The translations under genes and the position numbers were made by a program. A stretch of DNA of 64,000 nucleotides, from assembly GCF_002999335.1 (NCBI RefSeq), contig NW_020312036.1, forward strand, positions 124,001 through 188,000, written 5' to 3'. The notes below the pieces were generated by a model. That model ran no database searches. It was not told the DNA's origin and saw only the letters and a list, made by a program, of their open reading frames with translations. This document shows, piece after piece, positions 35,301 through 46,440 of this stretch. Origin of the DNA: Cyclospora cayetanensis (taxonomy: Eukaryota; Apicomplexa; Conoidasida; Eucoccidiorida; Eimeriidae). Position 1 is the first letter of the stretch; every line of letters begins with the position of its first letter.

Positions 35301-38300
35301 GCTTCAACGATCTGTCTCCTCATGAGGCAGAAGATACCAAGCTTCGGAAGGCTTCTAAAGAACATACTGCAGACGATGCGCGCCTCGAGGAACAACTGCA
35401 GCAGCTTGCTGACTCCCTTGCTCTCCAGCAGGATCAAATTGATGCTCTCACTCAGGTCTTTTAAGCCTTTTGCTCCTCCCACATAAAAAGGAGGACAAAC
35501 TGAACGTTCCTGCAAGGGAGATGCCACAGTCTCTCTCTCTGTGTCTCTGTCTCTCTGTCTGTCTGTCTGTCTCTCTCTCTCTATATATATATATCTATAT
35601 ATCTATCTCTATCTATCTATCTATCTCTATCTATCTATCTATCTATCTATCTATCGATCTATCTATCTATCTATCTCTATCCATGCATCTATTTCTATCT
35701 CTGTCTCTCTCTCTATATATATACATGTGTATATATGTCTCTTCCGCGAGCAACCACCCCCCCTTGTCCTCCAGCGCTGCCAGCTTTGTACGTATGTTCT
35801 CAGGGATACATTTTTGCAAGCTTTATTTCCGAGGATCTCTTCGCTTGCCGGCCGCTGTTAGGCGGCTCTGTTGCCACCGGTACCGCCATGGGATCCAGCG
35901 ACATCGATGTTGGCATTTTGCTGCCTCTGGAAGAGCAGCTGAAGCACTCCAAACTTCTGTTGCAGCAATCAAGGGCCCTTCTCAAGCTCCACCCTTGGGC
36001 TGTACGTCTCGAAGTTTGTTTTGCGAAACTTGCAGCCCGCTTGTGCTGCCTCAGTCGCTGTTGCTCGTAGTAATGCTGCAGCTGTAGGGCATCCATGAAC
36101 GTCGAGGGAAGGACGGGGGCTTATGTGGTGCAACTGAACAGCCAAAAAACACGGCTAGCAGAGAGGGGAGAGACACATACATACATATACATATACATAT
36201 ATATATATATATGCAGGCGTGAGAAAACAAATCTAGCATTCTCTTTGGTCTTTTCCATGTTTTTTTTTTGTCGGCAGCTCAAAGGCCGCACTGTCGGCGA
36301 CCTGCTCCCAGCCGAGGAAGCCAAACAGACGCAGCAGCAGCAACAGCAGAAAGTGAGGCAGCAGCAGCAGCAGCAAGCGAAGCAGAATCGGCAGCACGAG
36401 CAACGCCCACAGCAGCAACAGCACAAGCAGCAGCAGGAGCGCCAGAAGGAGGTGCCCCTGCGCTCGGAAAAAGAGGATATCTCCGAGAAGGATCTTTTCG
36501 AGGCAACCGACGTCTGCGAAGAAACAGAAGATGATGCGTTGCATGCAGAAGCAGAAGCAGAAGCAGAACAAGAAGAAGAACAAGAAGAAGAAGAGGACGA
36601 TTCGGGGGACCCTGCACGGATCGCTGGCAACAGCGAGCAGCCTTCTCGCCTGTCTGCGATGTGGTGTAGTCGTTTGATCGCCCGTGCAGCGGAGGAGTTG
36701 CTTCTGCGTGTGGGGCCCCCATTCTGTCGAATGCTGCCTCAAGGGGGGCCCCCCCAGATTTCATGCTCTGAGCTCGCTCGCTTTCCTCTGACGCGCATCA
36801 AGTGGCCTACGCTACGCGGCTTTAACCCTTCGGGGGCAGAGTCGGATCCAGACGCGCATGTCAGTGCCTTTCCTCAGAGGAGAGCCACACAAAAAACACG
36901 CAAAACTACAGGCGCACAAGACGCTCTGTGCATCCTCCCCTTTACCGCGATGGAAACGCTTCTCAGGCACCGCATCAAGCAGGTATGCTCCCCAGGAGGC
37001 TGCCGTTCGTTCGTGACTGTTGTCTGTGTTTGTTGTTGTTGCTGTTGTTGCTGCTGCAAATGCTGTTCTTGTTGTTGCTGCAAATGCTGTTGTTGCTGCT
37101 GCAAATGTTGTTGTTGCTGCTGCAAATGCTGTTGTTGCTGCTGCAAGGGCTGTTGTTGTTGTTGCTGCTGCAAAGGCTGTTGTTGCTGCTGTTGTTGCTG
37201 CTGCAAAGGCTGTTGTTGCTGCTGCAAATGCTGTTGTTGCTGCTGCAAAGGCTGTTGTTGCTGCTGCAAGGGCTGTTGTTGCTGCTGCAAAGGCTGTTGT
37301 CGCTGCTGCAAATGCTGTTCTTGTTGTTGCTGTTGTTGCTGCTGCAAATGCTGTTATTGTTGTTGCTGCTGCAGATGTGTTCTTGTTGTTGCAAAGGCTG
37401 TTGTTGCTGCTGCAAATACTGTTGTTGCTGCTGCAAGGGCTGTTGTTGCTGCTGCAAAGGCTGTTGTCGCTGCTGCAAATGCTGTTCTTGTTGTTGCTGT
37501 TGTTGCTGCTGCAAATGCTGTTGTTGCTGCTGCAAAGGCTGCCTTGCGCAAGACGTGTCTCATAGCCTAGGGCAGTATTTTTTTGCGAAAGTCGAGGCTC
37601 ACTTTCGCAAATCTGGAGGGGGGAGCAGGAAGGCTTTGCTCGTGTCGCTGCTGCGTCTGCGTCTCTCAGAGGAACCGCCGATATCCCTTCCAAAGACGTA
37701 GACGTCCACACACGACTTCAGCAGCAGCGTCTTCTTTCCCTCCTCCTGCTGGCGAAGATACTCCCTGGCTAGACAAAGGCTACTGCTCAGACTCGATGAA
37801 TCCTTCGGCCGTTAGAGGCCCCTTCTTCGAAGTTTGTGCTGAGGCAGCTGCAGACGAGCGCTGCTGTGATCATTACCACCGAGACACGAGCAGCACCACG
37901 CGACTGCTGGTGCCACAACAACAGCAGGAACTGCGGAGAAGAGTGAAGCCTCTCGTCCGCTTTGGCGAGTGCGATGTGACATTCAATCACCAAGGGCCTC
38001 TCCACAATTCCAGAATGATGCGCGCCTACAGTGTGGGATGCTCTCCGGAGGTGCAGCGCTTTCTACGGCTTTTGAAACACTGGGTCAAGAGAAGAGATGT
38101 TGGGTAAGCGTCGTGCATGGAAGGCTGATGAAAAGGATAGCCTTTCTGACAAAAAGCGGAGTTTCAAAGCGTGGCGTCCTCCCTGCCGCTTCTTCTTAGC
38201 CTCCTCCTGATGATGGGAGTGCTGTCAGAACTGTGAAAACTTGCGAGCTAACAGGCCTGCTGCTGCTGCTACAGTTGCAGCTGCTGCTACATTTGCTGCT

Positions 38301-39327
38301 GCTGCTACATTTGCTGCAGTTGCTACAGTTGCAGTTGCTGCAGTTGCTGCTGCAGTTACAGTTACAGTTGCAGTTGCTGCAGTTACAGTTGCAGTTGTTG
38401 CAGTTACAGTTGCAGTTGCAGTTGCTACAGTTGCTGCAGTTACAGTTGCAGTTGCCATCGCGGCACAGGCACCTCCACGGCGTGGGGTTGCCAGCACAAC
38501 ATACTCGCGTGTGTTTGTCTGTTTGTTTCTGTTCTGTGTGTGTTTGTCTGTGTGTTTCTGTTCTGTGTGTGTTTGTCTGTGTGTTTCTGTTCTGTGTGTC
38601 TGTGTTTTTCTGCGTTTCTGTGTGAATTTTTTTGTGTCTGTCCGTGCCGATCTGTGTGTGTCTGCATGTGTGTCTACTGTCTGCTTGTTTGTCTGCTGCC
38701 TGCTGGCCATGGTTCTTCAGAGACGGGGTGGAAGGCTTTACCAACAGCTATTCTTGGCAGCTCGCCGGAGTTTACTTTTTGCAGCGGTGTCTATTGAACG
38801 TGCAGCAGCAGCAAAAGCAGCAGCAGCATTCCAACGCAAACTTCTCCTTCGATCAGCAAGGGTCCTGGAGTCAGCTAATGGATATTTACACGGCTCTTGA
38901 GAATCCAGCGTGGCTGCCTCTGCTCCCCAACCTCCAGCTGCGACTACAAGAGCACCTGCAGCAGCAGGAAAGGCAGCGGCAGTGCGCAGTCTGCAACGGA
39001 TGTATTCCTTATCCCTTAAATGCCTTACCAGAGGACGCCGAAGCAGACATTTACTTTTTCGATCCTGAGAGGGGCCTCAATCAGCGTCTCTCCAACAGCT
39101 ATGTTTCGCTTAAAAAGAGCAGCAGTAGCAACACCAGCAATAGCAGCAATAGCAACAATAGCAGCAATAGCAACAATAACAACAACAGCAACAATAGCAA
39201 CACCAGCAGTAGCAACAAAGAGGTCTGCATTTGTGGTCCGTGGATGTATTGCGGCGAGTCTATGTGGCCGGAAGATTTGGAGGGTTTGTCTCTGGAGGCT
39301 TATGCTCGACACATGGCGTTGCCAAGC

Positions 39328-39364
<37 letters not shown>

Positions 39365-40993
39365 TCACAATGAGCGGCTACAAGCACCGCCTTGGACAGC
39401 CCCCTGCTGCTTCAGCGGCAATTCTGCATCAGCTGCGCTTAGCCACGAAGAAGCGAGTCTTTACTTTGCCAGATATTGACTATGATGCCTCGCTGCCAGA
39501 CGTGCAGCGGCAACTCACTGACCTCTTAGGGGCCGTCGTTCTTCTTCCACCAGGAATCCCCAAACTTGTGCGTCTTCTTCGCGCCTTCTTCAGGTGCGAG
39601 AACTCTTACACACACCCATACACATACGCATGCATTGATATACATACACATATCTATATATCTATATATATAGATTTACTTACATCTGTGTGTATACATG
39701 TATATATATATATCTACATGTATACATTTACACATACACACACGCATGCATGGATATACATATACATATACATGTGTATATTATATGTACATACATTTAC
39801 ACATACACACACGCATGCATAGATATACATACACATATATATATACATAGCTACATCTGTATGTATACATGTGTATACATGTATATGTACATACATTTAC
39901 ACATACACACACGCATGCATAGATATACATACAGAATTTCTGTGTATGTATCTAAACTATATATCTCTGTACTTGCGAGCGTAGCGTGTAAAACTCTTGA
40001 ATGCCAGCGGCCAGCTAGGTCTACTTGAATTGTGTGTTTGACTTCACAGATTTTACACGCTGCAGTTCGACTCGATCGGCTGTGCTTTGAACATTGGAGG
40101 GCAGTCCCTGCTGCCCGTGTCGAAAGCTGAGCAATTTAATGGACCTCCCTACCCCAAGAGATCGTTGCCGTGGCAGCCTAGTGAATGGGAAGGCGTGTGG
40201 GGGGGGAAGGTGCCTCAGGAGAAAGGGGTAGCCGACGAATCAGCGTGGCTCTCCAGCGGTCGTTCTTCCCAGTGGCTTGGAAAGAGGCCTTTTCTCACTA
40301 TCTTGGATCCCCTTGAATCCCACCGGATCTTAGGTACGCTGTTTTTGTCACTGGTGAAACTGCTGCTCTCGCTGTTTGCGCGACGTGCCAGGAAATGGGG
40401 GAGCTGCTGCTGCCGTAGGTTCTGCTGCCTTTCCCCTGCAGTGTATTTATCCTTATGCAGCGGTTCGCTAGTTGCTGCGATCCCTGCTTCCCAACACAGG
40501 CTGTCAACGCCACACGGGAGACATTACGGCCTCTGAGTTGCTGCGGAGCGCGCTGATAACGGGGGGCCCCCACTGGTTCGAGTGTGAAAGACGGGGGGGG
40601 GCCCCCCTCCGTCGCCAGCACACCCTCCTAGGTGCTCTTTTCGAAGTGTATTCGTGGCCGCGTCACTGCCGCCGCAGCGCCTCCAAGGAGAAGCCTACGA
40701 GGTACCGGGTGTACAGACACGAGCTGCTCGCGAGGGCTCGGAATTCCATCAGCTGCATGCGGGGGCCCCACCCCCGCACGTGGCGCTGGGGGCCTCCTCC
40801 TAGTGGCTGGGCGGAGTTGTTGAACGGGCTTCAGGCGCTGCACGTGAGACAGAAGCGGCAGCAGAAGCTGCACCAGGTGGAAGGCGAGATCTCGAGACGC
40901 ATGCAGAAGAAGCAGCAGCAAAAACGGCAGGAGGAAGATCAACGGCTCGCCGAGCTCAGGGAGATCGCACTCCAAGAGCAGGCACTCCGGTAG
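32360..40993 (+). CDS. Non-canonical poly(A)/poly(U) polymerase (TRF4/TUTase superfamily)
   Basis: Adds A or U tails to RNA 3' ends. Exons that join in phase: 32360-33559, 33932-34204, 34500-34735, 34993-35052, 35263-35455, 35804-36001, 36278-36982, about 37571-38103, 38721-39593, 40050-40333 and 40500-40993, about 1,680 residues. Exon 1 is a Gln-rich tail. Exon 6 has the catalytic loop LLGGSVATGTAMGSSDIDVG with the first two metal-binding Asp. Exon 8 has CDVTFNHQGPLHNSRMM, placing the third Asp, followed by LRLLKHWVKRRDV. Later exons carry GFTNSYSWQLAGVYFLQ, LLRAFFRFYTLQFD and PFLTILDPLESHRIL, the PAP-associated domain. The C-terminus is a basic coiled coil. A Gln/Glu-rich linker of over 200 residues separates the catalytic motifs. 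A- or U-specificity and location cannot be told. Exon 8 start and exon 4 end are tentative. Confidence 0.85.
33707..33875. repeat. TATG microsatellite in intron 1
   Basis: TGTATATG/CATATG steps fill the intron between 33560 and 33931. Confidence 0.9.
34335..34498. repeat. ACTGCTACTACTAGTG repeat in intron 2
   Basis: Tri-nucleotide ACT/GCT repeat with TAGTGC steps, running up to the TGTAG acceptor at 34499. Confidence 0.85.
35521..35730. repeat. TCTC/TCTA microsatellite in intron 5
   Basis: CTCTGTCTC grades into TCTATCTATC and TATATA in the intron before the catalytic exon at 35804. Confidence 0.9.
37020..37545. repeat. 21-bp minisatellite in intron 7
   Basis: About 25 units of GCTGTTGTTGCTGCTGCAAA followed by G or T, with variants. 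The sense strand gives poly-Cys and poly-Ala frames and the antisense strand a poly-Gln frame; none links to the exons. Confidence 0.9.
38255..38690. repeat. TTGCAGTTACAG repeat followed by TGTTTGTCTGTG repeat in intron 8
   Basis: Two adjacent arrays: hexamer-based CAGTTG/CAGTTA (38255-38455), then GTGTGTTTGTCTGTGTGTTTC-like units (38510-38690). Confidence 0.9.
39600..39950. repeat. CATACACACACGCATGCAT microsatellite in intron 9
   Basis: Three copies of a block of about 80 bp, each with ACATTTACACATACACACAC and GCATGCATAGATATACATA, lie between exons 39593 and 40050. Confidence 0.9.
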
Positions 40994-43788
40994 GCCCAGC
41001 ACCTGCTGCTTGCTGTTGCTGGATAGCCATTCTACGTGAAATATTCAGCTAGCGCTGCACAAGGGGGTGGCTAGCTAGCAAGTCCGCAGCAGCCACGAGC
41101 TGCCACGACGGCTACAGCAGCAGCGAGCACACACAAGAAGAAGCCTTAGCAACGCCTGCACCCTAGTCTGTCGTTACACTCTACCAAAAGCGCAGGGAGA
41201 CTGCAACACGCGCTTTATGCTGCTGCAGACACGGTACACGGGATTCAGTTGCAAGTGCTCGCGTTGGCACTTAGTTTCGCCAGCTGCCAGCTTTGCTCCC
41301 GTTGCTGCCAAAATGTAGCTGTCTGGCAGCAGCAGCTGCTGCAGATTCAGCGCAGATTCGGCCTGTATCGTGCAATTTCTCCCATTAAAAGGGCCCCCAA
41401 GGGAAACGGAAAATGCGCCGTTTTCTGCCTTTCGGGTAGTGCGCAAGGGGTAACCGATTTTCAACGGCAGCACGTAGCAAGTTTTATTCAGGGGTTACAG
41501 GGCCCCCTCCTTACATGCAGACGATGTGTTGCGGGCGTAGTTCTTCAACGTCATCCCTTTTAGTTCTCCCGCTGGCTCAGTTACGAAATTGCCAGATCCT
41601 CCTGCTTCATGAGAGGAGCAGTTTTTCTCTACCGGAAAGCGACTCGATGCCATCAAAATGCTTTGGGCTAAGCGCCAAGGAACGACCCCCCAGTGCAGGT
41701 GAAATTCGCTGACCCCCGGCGCATCGAGTGCGCGGTGGTGTCGCTACACCGAAGAAAGCGGCCCCCATTGCTGCTTCTTGCTCCGCATGATTCCCTATAC
41801 TTTCTCCAATGCCCCTCTATGCACACAGTTGGCACACACGCCTGTACACCCAAGTGCATTTCGGAGAACTGTCTTCTTGCATGCAGTGATGCTGACGAAA
41901 CCGTGTTACTCCACACCCCGCAGTCACTGCCACCTGTCCTCGACACTTCTCCGCTGCACCTCGATCTCTCCTTCCGAGGTCTCTGTAGGGAAATAGCTGC
42001 CTCATGACGTGCTATGAGCTTTTTAAAGCTATTGAGCGCTTCTAGAGGAATTCCCGGCATTTCCTGCTATCCCTCAGGGCTCCTCTGCGTTCCCTCCCCA
42101 CAGGGGCAGAGGGAATGCTAGAAGGGGGCGATTCGTTGCTAGGCACTCCAAGCATTCACAGCATAAAATAGTTGCATGTAGCACCTAGCTTGCTTGCGCG
42201 CGCAACCTTGCGCCTTTTGTATCGAGCTAAAGCTGCTCTGCAGTACAGGCGTAGGACTTGCGAGCAAGTGGCTAGTCTTCCATCAATTCTCGATCAACAT
42301 AGTGCTCGTGCAGCATAAGTCTTAAATGGAGCTGGAACCTGCTCGAGCAGGCTTCCTTCAGAAAGCCTCAGCTTACAAGCTTGGCTAGTCGGCAGCGGGG
42401 TAATGCGAGCTTAGCCCGCTTCAGACCCCACTACGAAATTCGCCTAGGATCAGGCTGGAAACGTGTTCACCGATTCCAATTGCTGTGATCCCCAAAGGAG
42501 GCCTGGCGAGAAGCCGTTGTTCGTACACTCTCTTCTGGCATTATTGCAACCCTAAGGACGATTTATGGAGGGACTGCAGCCAGCGGTTGGAATTGATGGG
42601 GGGAGATGCAATGCATTTTTCTTTCATCTGTCGGGTTACCCCGCGCAAGTGAAGGAGACCTTCCATACGGCGTGCGTAGAAGAGGTAGGTACAGTACCTC
42701 TGGCTTTCCTGTGCGCCCAAGCCACCGAGGATTTTGTCATGTATGCTGCACACGGCAGCATGCGGCTCTACCAGTGCGTTCGCCTGACTTTCCTTTCCAG
42801 CAGCAACTACAATAGAGGCTTTGCGCCTTCAGGGGTCTGTGCACTTCTGCAGCGGGGGGCACTTCTGAGGCAACTACTGGTCTTTCACTTGCATGCCTTT
42901 GTGTGTATGTGGGGGGCCTTAGAGCAAAGGATCGTGCAGGGGTGACACCCAATACGACTCAAGCTCGAGAGAGAGAGAGAGAGACAGCGTGCTAGCTTCT
43001 GCAGCCTATCGTCTGGTCATGACCACACGGGCACGTGCGAGCTAAGCATATAAAAGGATCAGCGGCATCCTCAGGGTAGGAAGCGTTGCAGTGCAAAAAG
43101 GCGTGTGGCATCAACTGCGACGCAATTCAGTTATTCTCCTGCCCTGTTCTCTTAGGCTTTTGGAGCAGGTGGCCCTCCATAGGCAGGCGAGGTTCCGGAG
43201 ATCCCCCGAAGGCGATACCAGTGCGCCCCTTGGGCTCTCCCTGGTTCTTCTTGGCTTTTGTTGCAGCCTTGTCTCTCTGTCTTCTCAACCTACGGATTTT
43301 TCTCCTCGTCTGGAGTCTCAAGGTTGCCCTTCAGAGACAGATAGCGCCCCTCAACGGGTGTCTCCGAGTGCGTTGACGGTCCCGAAGGCTGTCTATTGGT
43401 GGGAGCTTTTAGTGGATTGTGCTTCCGCGCACTTAAGCTAGGGAACCTTCTTAGTTGCACACAGCCCTGTTGTTGAGTATTAAAAAGAAGGGGAGAGAGA
43501 GAGAAGAAGAGCTGGAGAGGACAATATACATATCCCTCAGGTGCAGCCTGCCTGAGGGATCCGCGAACCTGCTCTGCCGTTCTGAGGGCCCCCTTCGCCG
43601 CTGCCGATGCTTCTAGCGCCGGTTATTCCAGCCGCCCATTTCGTTTCCAAATAATACGCGTGTACAAGTAAGCGGGTTTTCCCTTTGTATTTCCCTCTTG
43701 AGGGCCCCGTAGCCGCGTTCTTACTCTTTGGACCCCCGTAGCATCGCGAGCAGGCGGGGGCAGGGAGGGGGCCCCTTTTGCCGGCTGT
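40994..43788. other. Intergenic region between the nucleotidyltransferase and TPC genes
   Basis: About 2.8 kb. Plus frames at 42565-42945 and 43091-43441 are open but carry no motif I know; the second could be an upstream exon of the TPC gene. Short AGCT-rich stretches occur near 41049-41083. A 10-bp hairpin lies at 43532-43560. I found no tRNA. Confidence 0.4.
43532..43560. repeat. 10-bp inverted repeat upstream of TPC
   Basis: ATCCCTCAGG and CCTGAGGGAT flank a 9-nt loop, about 230 bp before the chosen TPC start. Confidence 0.8.
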
Positions 43789-46277
43789 ATGGACGGCGCG
43801 CAGAAAGGCCCCCTGCATATTACCTGGATCGCTTCCTGCACGCAAATAGGCAACCGCCTCCACCTTTCTTTCTGCGCCTGTCCCCTCCAAAGCTCTAACG
43901 GTAGACACAGATTCTTCTCGTCTCCTCCTTGCGGGGAGGCCACACTGCCGAGTCACACGCCTCTACCCACCGGCTGTCTACGCGTTTCCAGCCGACTCTG
44001 GGGGCCCCTTCGCCCCCCTCCGGGGGCCTCCCCAGCCGTTCTCGCGTTCCTTTTGGGGGCCCCCGCCTTATGCCCGATGTCGTGGGGTCCCCCCCCGCCT
44101 TTCTCTGGGCAAGACAAGCTCCGCGGAGGCATTGCCTTTGGCGCTGCTGCCTGCTGGATACGCGCCGCTGGCGAGGTTTCACGCGAACCTGCTCTGCCGC
44201 CTTCGGCCTTCGCCTCGATCCTCCAACAGCGCGCGTACAGAGAGTCTCTCAGGCTTCGCAGACACCGCGCGGCTGTCCTCTTGCTCTACCTGCTCCTCCC
44301 TTTTTTCGTCCCAGAAGGCTCTTCCCCCCCCTCCCCCTACTCGTTTCGGGATCTCCAGCAGCAAACGCCGCCTCCGCAGCAGCCAGGAAGGCAACCTCCC
44401 CAGCCTGATGGACCTCGGCGGGAGCTGCCCCTCCGAGGAGGCATTCCAAGGGAGCACAAGTTCGCAGTCGAAGGCAGTCGCAGACAAAAGCTCCTCATTC
44501 TGCCGTGGGAGTTCACCCCTCAGTCCCTGGAGTCTCCCGACGTCGCCTTACACACCCCTTCCTCCCCTCCAGAAATCCTCGACCTCGAGCCACCCCAACA
44601 CCCCTTCGTAGACACACCACGACAGCTGCTACTGCAGTCTCAGCCCCCCCTCCCGAAGACTTCTCGCTTCCTCCGGCTCGCCATCAACACTGCCTCTTGC
44701 CAGCCAGACAGCACGCAGTGCCTTGCCGCCAATACGCCGATTCTCAGCGCAATTCACACTTCTAGCGGAGCCAATGGTGATAGCTTTCTTCACGACAATA
44801 GCGCCTTCAAGCCGTGGAGGACCTGGCCCCTCTCACCGCAACACGGCTGGAAGGCTATGTGGCTCGTCGCTCTCCTCTGCTTATGCTTCTTGGGTTACTG
44901 CTCGCTGCTAGCCGCCGTGACACGAGGCTGCACGCCTTCTGCTGCCGTCCCTGTCGCAGCACTTGCGTGCTGCCTCGTATCCGCGGCAGACTACATCCTG
45001 CTAGTATTTGGAAATGTGGCAGGAGGAGCCCACACTGCAGGAGGCGCGTGGAGAGCCACACGCCTCGCGCGCCCTCTTCTCCTCTGCGGTTTGCAGCATT
45101 CCGTTAGGGTGCTGTTGGTGCGAATCGTCAAGACACTCCCTCAGGCAAGACATGCGCCCTCTATTTGTTTTTTCCTCTTAGAATTACGTCTGTTCATTGC
45201 TGTACAGACTCCTCCTTCAACGGGGGTAAAGGGGGGCCTCTCGAGGTGCTCTCTGTCACGCCATCTTTGGTAGCGGCGATGAACGTGTATAGGCGTGCTG
45301 CCACCTTTCAGGCACAGCCTATACAAACCTCCGTATCTCTCTGTCTATGTCTATGTTTGTCTATGTCTATTTTTTGTCTATGGCTCTATCTCTGTCTATG
45401 TGTCTCTATGTCTGTCTATGTCTATTGCTGTCTCTATCTATCTCTGTCTATCTCTATCTCCATGTATCTTTATCTCTATCTCTCTATATGCATGCATACA
45501 CTGCACGCCGTCGGCAAGTGCTCCCCTTTCACAGTGTATTTGCGCATCATCATCACGCTTTTTCAAGTGCGTATCTCCTTCTCCTCCCTCAATTGTCCTT
45601 TTGAGTGTTGCCTTTTGGGGAGCCCAGTGATTCGCGCTACTCGGGAGGAGGCTGACTTCTCTTGAGCGCATGTTGCTTCTCTTTGCGCGGCATTCCGCAT
45701 TTTACCCGGGGGTGTTTTTCGCCATCGGGTTGAGTCTCTTTTTCGATCCTCAGCACCCTCGTGCCTTTGCCGCTGTTTCTGCGATTGTGCGCGTGATCCC
45801 CACAGCTTTGGAGTATTATACTGGCCCTCTTTCTTTCTGTAGCCCTCTTCGACTGGCTGGGCGTCATCTTATTTGCTGGAACGGGAGGGCACGAGCAATT
45901 TCACAGCTTTCAGCGGGGATGTGTGTCTCTTCTCCTGGTTGTTACTACTGTGAGACTCCCGCAGGTAACAGCGCCTCGACAGCCGTCACTGCCTGCCTTG
46001 CTTTACAAGGCTTTCTCTGCACTTCCATCCCGTGTTTTCGCGCGCATCTCTCTTTTGCATATTGCCCCTTACACAAGTCGCACCTTCCCATGCTATTTAG
46101 CGCAAGGCTACGCCCCTTGCCCCCATGTGCTACCCGCCGTTCCGGCTTCTTCCGTCATGTTGTCATGTATCCCGCTTTCTGCGCACTCCTGCTGCACTGC
46201 AGTACTCTACAACCGCACTGTTTCCAACTCCGCCTCCTCCCCCAATCTCATTGCTTCCTTCTGTCTCTCTGTCTCTC

Positions 46278-46333
<56 letters not shown>

Positions 46334-46394
46334 CCTCTCTCTGTCTTTATCGCTCCCTCTCTCTCTCTATCGCTCCCTCTTTCTCTCTCTATCG

Positions 46395-46440
<46 letters not shown>

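Noticed and set aside
36812..37711. 299-codon minus frame and overlapping poly-Gln/poly-Cys frames
   Set aside because: All come from the 21-bp intronic array in the nucleotidyltransferase gene.
42565..42945. 126-codon plus frame
   Set aside because: No motif, no splice context; kept only as part of the intergenic description.
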